Shown piece by piece: positions 4,678 to 7,389 of a DNA stretch of 7,389 nucleotides. Numbering within the stretch: position 1 is the first letter of the stretch; every line of letters begins with the position of its first letter. Location: assembly GCA_041574955.1 (NCBI GenBank), contig JBFGNS010000190.1, forward strand, positions 1-7,389. The letters run 5' to 3'. A program made the position numbers and the translations under genes. Under the pieces are notes generated by a model. That model saw nothing but the letters and a program-made list of their open reading frames with translations. It did not search any database and had not been told where the DNA came from. This stretch comes from CALZJC01 sp041574955 (GTDB lineage: Bacteria > Acidobacteriota > Thermoanaerobaculia > Multivoradales > JAHEKO01).

Positions 4678-4696
4678 GAACGTGCCGGTCGGCACA
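4671..4696. repeat. Cluster of GTGCC / GGCAC repeats overlapping the candidate promoter
   Basis: GTGCC occurs at 4672-4676 and 4682-4686, ten bases apart, with the inverse GGCAC at 4691-4695. The last two form the perfect palindrome GTGCCG-GT-CGGCAC (4682-4695). The first also pairs with the third as TGTGCC...GGCACA. One-turn spacing suggests a protein-binding site, partly overlapping the -24 element of the candidate sigma-54 promoter. Confidence 0.4.
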
Positions 4697-4847
4697 AGTG
4701 GTTTCCTATCAACGGCTTAGCTGGCTTACTGCCGCGGCCGTGCAGTGCCCCGGTGGTCCAACGTTTGTGCGCTGCGGCGACGCCGGCGCCGGCTTCGCGG
4801 TACCGGCGGGCGCGCCGTCAGGGCGCCGGCGAGCCGACGCGGCCGGG

Positions 4848-4884
4848 CGTCAAACGATCAGGACCGGCGCGCAACCGTTTGACG
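4848..4884. repeat. Inverted repeat with 9-bp CGTCAAACG arms upstream of lepB
   Basis: CGTCAAACG (4848-4856) and CGTTTGACG (4876-4884) are perfect reverse complements separated by 19 bases. A related ACGTTTG occurs at 4761-4767. The arms are less GC-rich than the surroundings and lie about 85 bases upstream of the lepB start, as expected for a dimeric regulator's operator pair. An RNA stem with a long loop is the alternative. Confidence 0.45.
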
Positions 4885-4937
4885 GTGGCCGCCCCTGCCA
4901 CGGCTCGCCCCCCGCCCGTGGCCCGCCACGCTGGCTT

Positions 4938-4954
4938 TGGGCAGCGGGTTTGCA
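4938..4954 (+). promoter_or_regulatory. Weak sigma-54-like site before the first lepB gene
   Basis: GGGCAG, then five bases, then TTGCA keeps the -24 GG and -12 GC at the correct 12-base spacing but misses the T and C of the TGGCAC element. A start near 4964 would leave only about 5 leader bases before the GTG, so a housekeeping promoter not recognised here may be the real one. Confidence 0.2.
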
Positions 4955-4968
4955 TAGGGTAGGCCGTC

Positions 4969-5667
4969 GTGCCGGAGCGCAACTCCACCGCCCGCGAGTA
5001 CCTGGAAGCCCTGCTCATCGCGCTGGTCTTCCTCGGCTTCACCAACACCTTCGTCGTCAAGACCTTCTACATCCCAAGCGCGTCGATGGAGGACACGCTG
5101 CTCATCGGGGACCACCTGTTCGTCAACCGGTTCATCTACGGTCAGCCGCCGGCCGGGCCGCTGGCGCGCCTGCTGCCGCACCGCGAGCTCGAGCGCGGCG
5201 ACGTGGTCATATTCCGCTCTCCCGAGCGGCTGACGGTCGACATGGTCAAGCGCTGCGTCGGCCTGCCGGGCGACAGCGTAGAGCTGGTCGACAAGGACCT
5301 CTACGTCAACAGCAGCTGGGTCGACGACTCCGCCTACACCCAGCACCTCGACGCCCAGGTCTACGAGCGTGACAGCGGCCAGGCGGCCGCGCGGGTGCGC
5401 GACAACTTCGGCCCGGTGACGGTGCCGGACGACGGCTACTTCTGCATGGGCGACAACCGCGACCAGTCGTACGACTCGCGCTACTGGGGCGCGGTGCCCG
5501 CGCACTACGTCAAGGGGCGCGGGCTGCTGGTCTACTGGTCGTACGCCGGTGAGACCTCGGACGGCCAGTGGCACGGCTGGCGGGCCAAGCTCTCCCAGCT
5601 GGCGAAGACCGCGGTGGGCTTTTTCTCCAACACCCGCTGGTCGCGCACCTTCCACCTGATCCGCTAG
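4969..5667 (+). CDS. lepB: Signal peptidase I, first copy
   Basis: This 232-residue membrane-bound serine protease cuts signal peptides from secreted proteins on the outer face of the cytoplasmic membrane. It has one N-terminal transmembrane segment (about 12-32) after a short cytoplasmic tail. Box B is IPSASMEDTLL, with the nucleophile S39. Box C is RGDVVIF (76-82), box D is MVKRCVGLPGD with the general-base K94, and box E is GDNRDQSYDSRYWG (161-174). All catalytic elements are intact. SASM replaces the common SGSM, and box E has QSY where the second copy keeps the usual NSN. The start is GTG at 4969, the only plausible one, preceded by a weak AGGGTAGG. The stop is 5 bases before the second copy, with which it shares REYLEALLIA near the N-terminus and a TRWxRxF-type tail. 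Two copies suggest one general enzyme and one with a narrower substrate range; which is which cannot be told here. Confidence 0.93.
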   Translation: MPERNSTAREYLEALLIALVFLGFTNTFVVKTFYIPSASMEDTLLIGDHLFVNRFIYGQPPAGPLARLLPHRELERGDVVIFRSPERLTVDMVKRCVGLPGDSVELVDKDLYVNSSWVDDSAYTQHLDAQVYERDSGQAAARVRDNFGPVTVPDDGYFCMGDNRDQSYDSRYWGAVPAHYVKGRGLLVYWSYAGETSDGQWHGWRAKLSQLAKTAVGFFSNTRWSRTFHLIR

Positions 5668-5672
5668 CCGCC

Positions 5673-6368
5673 GTGCGCCGCTCCCTCGTCCGCGAGTACC
5701 TCGAGGCGCTGCTGATCGCGGTGATCCTCGCCACCTTCGCCCGCACCTACGTGGTGCAGGCGTTCAAGATCCCGTCGGGCTCGATGGAGCAGAACCTGCT
5801 GATCGGCGACCACATCCTGGTCAACAAGTTCGCCTACGGGCCCCAGCGGTTCACGGTCGAGAGCGCGCTGCTGCCCCGGCGGGCGCTGAAGCGCGGTGAC
5901 GTCGCGGTGTTCCGCTTCCCCGAGGAGCCCGCGCGCGACTTCATCAAGCGGTGCGTCGGCCTGCCGGGCGACACCATCGAGCTGCGCAACAAGCGGCTGT
6001 TCGTCAACGACCAGGAGGTGCACGACGAGGCCTACACCTACCGCACCGACCCCGAGGTCTACCCGAACTCCCGCTTCCTGCACGCCGCCTACCGCAACCG
6101 CGACAACTTCGGCCCCTACACCGTGCCCCCGGGCCACTACTTCTTCCTGGGAGACAACCGCGACAACTCCAACGATTCGCGGTTCTGGGGGCCGGTGCCC
6201 GAGCGGCTGATCAAGGGCCGGGCGTTCATCATCTACTGGTCGTTCCGAGCTCGGCGCGAGTCGGACGAGTGGAACGGCTACTGGAACAAAGCCGAGCAGC
6301 TCGGCTACGTGATGGCCAACTTCGTCAACGGTACGCGCTGGGACCGCAGCTTCCGCGTCGTACGGTAG
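5673..6368 (+). CDS. lepB: Signal peptidase I, second copy
   Basis: This 231-residue paralogue of the preceding gene has the same type I signal peptidase role and membrane topology, with a transmembrane segment at about 10-30. Box B is the canonical IPSGSMEQNLL with nucleophile S37. Box C is RGDVAVF (74-80), box D is FIKRCVGLPGD with K92, and box E is GDNRDNSNDSRFWG (160-173), a textbook version. The tail GTRWDRSFRVVR matches the end of the first copy. The GTG at 5673 is chosen because it gives the same N-terminal layout as the first copy and lies 5 bases after its stop. No clear Shine-Dalgarno precedes it, so translation is probably coupled. A longer upstream extension of this frame would overlap the first gene and adds no recognisable sequence. 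Its consensus motifs make it the better candidate for the housekeeping enzyme. Confidence 0.93.
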   Translation: MRRSLVREYLEALLIAVILATFARTYVVQAFKIPSGSMEQNLLIGDHILVNKFAYGPQRFTVESALLPRRALKRGDVAVFRFPEEPARDFIKRCVGLPGDTIELRNKRLFVNDQEVHDEAYTYRTDPEVYPNSRFLHAAYRNRDNFGPYTVPPGHYFFLGDNRDNSNDSRFWGPVPERLIKGRAFIIYWSFRARRESDEWNGYWNKAEQLGYVMANFVNGTRWDRSFRVVR

Positions 6369-6380
6369 ACTCGCCGAACC

Positions 6381-6746
6381 GTGCGCTCGGTATCTCGCTC
6401 GGGCGAAGGCAAGCTCGGCTGTGTCATCTGGCTGGTGATCCTCGCCCTCGCCGTCTTCGTGGCCTGGAAGGCGGTGCCGATCAAGCTCAAGGCGACCGAG
6501 CTGTACGACTTCATGGAAGAGCAGGCACGGTTCGCCGGGCGCGCCTCCGACGATGCCCTACGCACCCGCATCCTGAGGCGCGCCCAGCAGCTCCAGCTGC
6601 CGGTGACCAACAAGAACATCAAGGTCGAGAGGCTGGGCGGCCGCATCCGAATGACCTGCACCTTCACGGTGCCCCTCGACCTGATGGGCTACACCTACGA
6701 CTGGGACTTCAACCTGGTCGTGGACCGGCTGATCTTCGTCGTCTGA
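6381..6746 (+). CDS. Small single-pass membrane protein of unknown function
   Basis: I do not recognise a named family. The 121-residue protein has a short basic N-terminus, one strongly hydrophobic segment (about 11-34, CVIWLVILALAVFVAWKAVPI), and a soluble part of about 85 residues. That part begins with an amphipathic helix (LYDFMEEQARFAG), then SDDALRTRILRRAQQLQLPV. Alternating beta-type sequence follows (IKVERLGGRIRMTCTFTVPLDLMGYTYDWDF). Its topology and its place just after lepB resemble the DUF4845 proteins beside lepB in many proteobacteria, but I cannot show homology. The gene starts at GTG 6381, 12 bases after the second lepB stop and without a Shine-Dalgarno, so it is probably translated in the same operon. 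Hydropathy, steady codon use and spacing support a real gene. A membrane-associated partner of secretion is possible but unproven. Confidence 0.75.
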   Translation: MRSVSRSGEGKLGCVIWLVILALAVFVAWKAVPIKLKATELYDFMEEQARFAGRASDDALRTRILRRAQQLQLPVTNKNIKVERLGGRIRMTCTFTVPLDLMGYTYDWDFNLVVDRLIFVV

Positions 6747-6761
6747 GGTGGTTCGGCGGGA

Positions 6762-7389
6762 TCAGTGCGCCCGGCCGGGTTCGAGCCGGCGGGCCAGCTC
6801 GTCGAGCGCCCGGCCGGGGTCGGCGGCGCGGGTCAGCGGTCGCCCGATGACCAGCAGGTCGGCGCCCGCCGCGAACGCCGCCTCGGGCGTCGCCACCCGC
6901 CGCTGGTCGTCGCCGGCCGTCGGCGCGATGCGGATCCCCGGCGTCACCAGCTCGAACGGCGGCGGACAGTCGCGCCGCAACCGGGCGGCCTCGAGCGGCG
7001 AACAGACAGCGCCGGCGCAGCCGGCCCCACGCGCCAATGCCGCCCAGCGTGCCGCGCGCTCTCCGGCCTCGCCGTCCAGCCCGAGCTCGGCCAGGGCCGG
7101 GGGATCGAGATGGGTGAGGAGCGTGACCGCCAGGAGCTTCAGCCCGCCGCCGGCCTCGGCGGCCGCCGACAGCATCGCCGCCCCGCCGCCGGCGTGGACC
7201 GTCAGGTAGTCCACGCCCAGCTCGCGCGCGCCCGCCACCGCGCCCGCGACGGTGTTCGGGATGTCGTGGAGCTTCAGGTCGAGGAACACCGCCCGCGCCG
7301 CGCGCCGCACCTCCTCGACCACCGCCGGCCCCCAGCGCACGAACGCCTCGAGCCCGACCTTGAGCACACCCACCCGCGGCCCGAAGTAC
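6762..7389 (-). CDS. pyrF: Orotidine 5'-phosphate decarboxylase (5' end outside the window)
   Basis: This enzyme makes UMP from orotidine 5'-phosphate, the last step of pyrimidine synthesis, as a cytosolic TIM-barrel dimer. The frame stays open to the window edge, reading YFGPRVGVLKVGLEAF, so the gene is cut at its N-terminus and the GTG at 7373 is probably internal. Counting from that GTG, landmarks are KVGLEAF (5-11, substrate-binding lysine), the catalytic FLDLKLHDIPNTV with D32, K34 and D37, TVHA (58-61), VTPGIR (143-148), and the phosphate-binding IGRPLT (176-181). About 208 residues are visible out of the usual 230-240 for the bacterial form, so only a short piece is missing. It converges on the small membrane protein gene with a 15-base gap and no room for a separate terminator. 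Confidence 0.93.
   Translation of the reverse strand, partial: YFGPRVGVLKVGLEAFVRWGPAVVEEVRRAARAVFLDLKLHDIPNTVAGAVAGARELGVDYLTVHAGGGAAMLSAAAEAGGGLKLLAVTLLTHLDPPALAELGLDGEAGERAARWAALARGAGCAGAVCSPLEAARLRRDCPPPFELVTPGIRIAPTAGDDQRRVATPEAAFAAGADLLVIGRPLTRAADPGRALDELARRLEPGRAH

Larger units (their letters stand above)
4518..4968. other. Gene-free divergent regulatory region between comEA and lepB
   Basis: These 451 bases separate the leftward comEA gene from the rightward signal peptidase gene. Reading frames that cross it do not look like protein and have no family signature, and I see no tRNA. It contains the comEA ribosome binding site, a 10-bp hairpin, an orphan Shine-Dalgarno match, a candidate sigma-54 promoter for comEA, GTGCC/GGCAC repeats, a 37-base inverted repeat with CGTCAAACG arms, and a weaker sigma-54-like site just before lepB. 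The length and density of symmetric motifs suggest control of both transcription units or an unrecognised RNA. Confidence 0.7.

Noticed and set aside
4560..4700. A cyclic-dinucleotide (GEMM-type) riboswitch in the comEA leader
   Set aside because: Fragments such as CTACGGTACGG followed by a GC stem recall that class, but the conserved CAAACC and GCAAAGCC elements and the first stem are not present in order. A covariance-model search would settle it.
4731..4830. GCCGGCGCCGGC-type palindromes as repeats or a mobile-element end
   Set aside because: Short GC palindromes are expected by chance at this composition. I saw no paired terminal repeats, target duplication or transposase.
4548..5372. 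Plus-strand frame crossing the divergent region into lepB
   Set aside because: It overlaps lepB in another frame, is Arg/Ala/Gly/Pro-rich, and has no family signature or ribosome binding site.

Overview
The window is a compact, very GC-rich stretch of bacterial chromosome with strong G/C preference at third codon positions. It holds eight recognisable protein genes plus one possible gene tail at the left edge. Three traits point to Acidobacteriota or a close relative: a GspH-type pseudopilin with an acidic DGDGDG loop, a sulfatase-fold protein with a TLPAH active-site segment and an LRGLGYIN tail, and tandem signal peptidase genes followed by a small membrane protein. This assignment is inference from gene style; there is no rRNA or other marker here. 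I see no insertion sequence, phage gene, tRNA, CRISPR array or clear sign of recent transfer.

Layout. Left edge: the last codons of an unidentified plus-strand gene (to about 34), then a cystathionine gamma-synthase/lyase family gene (178-1338, +) with a good ribosome binding site. It converges, with a 13-base gap, on a block of four minus-strand genes. In transcription order from the right these are a secreted ComEA-type helix-hairpin-helix protein (4517-4176), a GspH/FimT-like pseudopilin (about 4179-3541), cutA (3463-3110) and a membrane-anchored sulfatase-fold hydrolase (3001-1352). A 451-base gene-free divergent region (4518-4968) separates this block from a plus-strand unit of two tandem signal peptidase I genes (4969-5667 and 5673-6368) and a small single-pass membrane protein (6381-6746). 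That unit converges, with a 15-base gap, on pyrF (minus strand), whose 5' end runs off the right edge.

How the parts relate. comEA and the pseudopilin both belong to DNA-uptake or type IV pilus/type II secretion biology and abut or overlap, so they are probably co-expressed. cutA has its own candidate promoter with almost no leader, so the four minus-strand genes may not be a single operon. The lepB pair and the small membrane protein are 5 and 12 bases apart and look like one envelope-related transcription unit. The flanking metabolic genes (Met/Cys amino acid metabolism, pyrimidine synthesis) look unrelated.

The most interesting sequence lies around comEA. The pseudopilin has no ATG, GTG or TTG in a usable place; the best candidate is a CTG overlapping the comEA stop. 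A perfect 15-bp GC hairpin sits over its leader region. The comEA leader carries a candidate sigma-54 promoter, a perfect 10-bp hairpin and an orphan 10-base Shine-Dalgarno match whose complement resembles the 3' end of 16S rRNA. I did not find a complete, clearly new multi-gene system; the novelty, if any, is regulatory and in the unusual sulfatase-fold protein.
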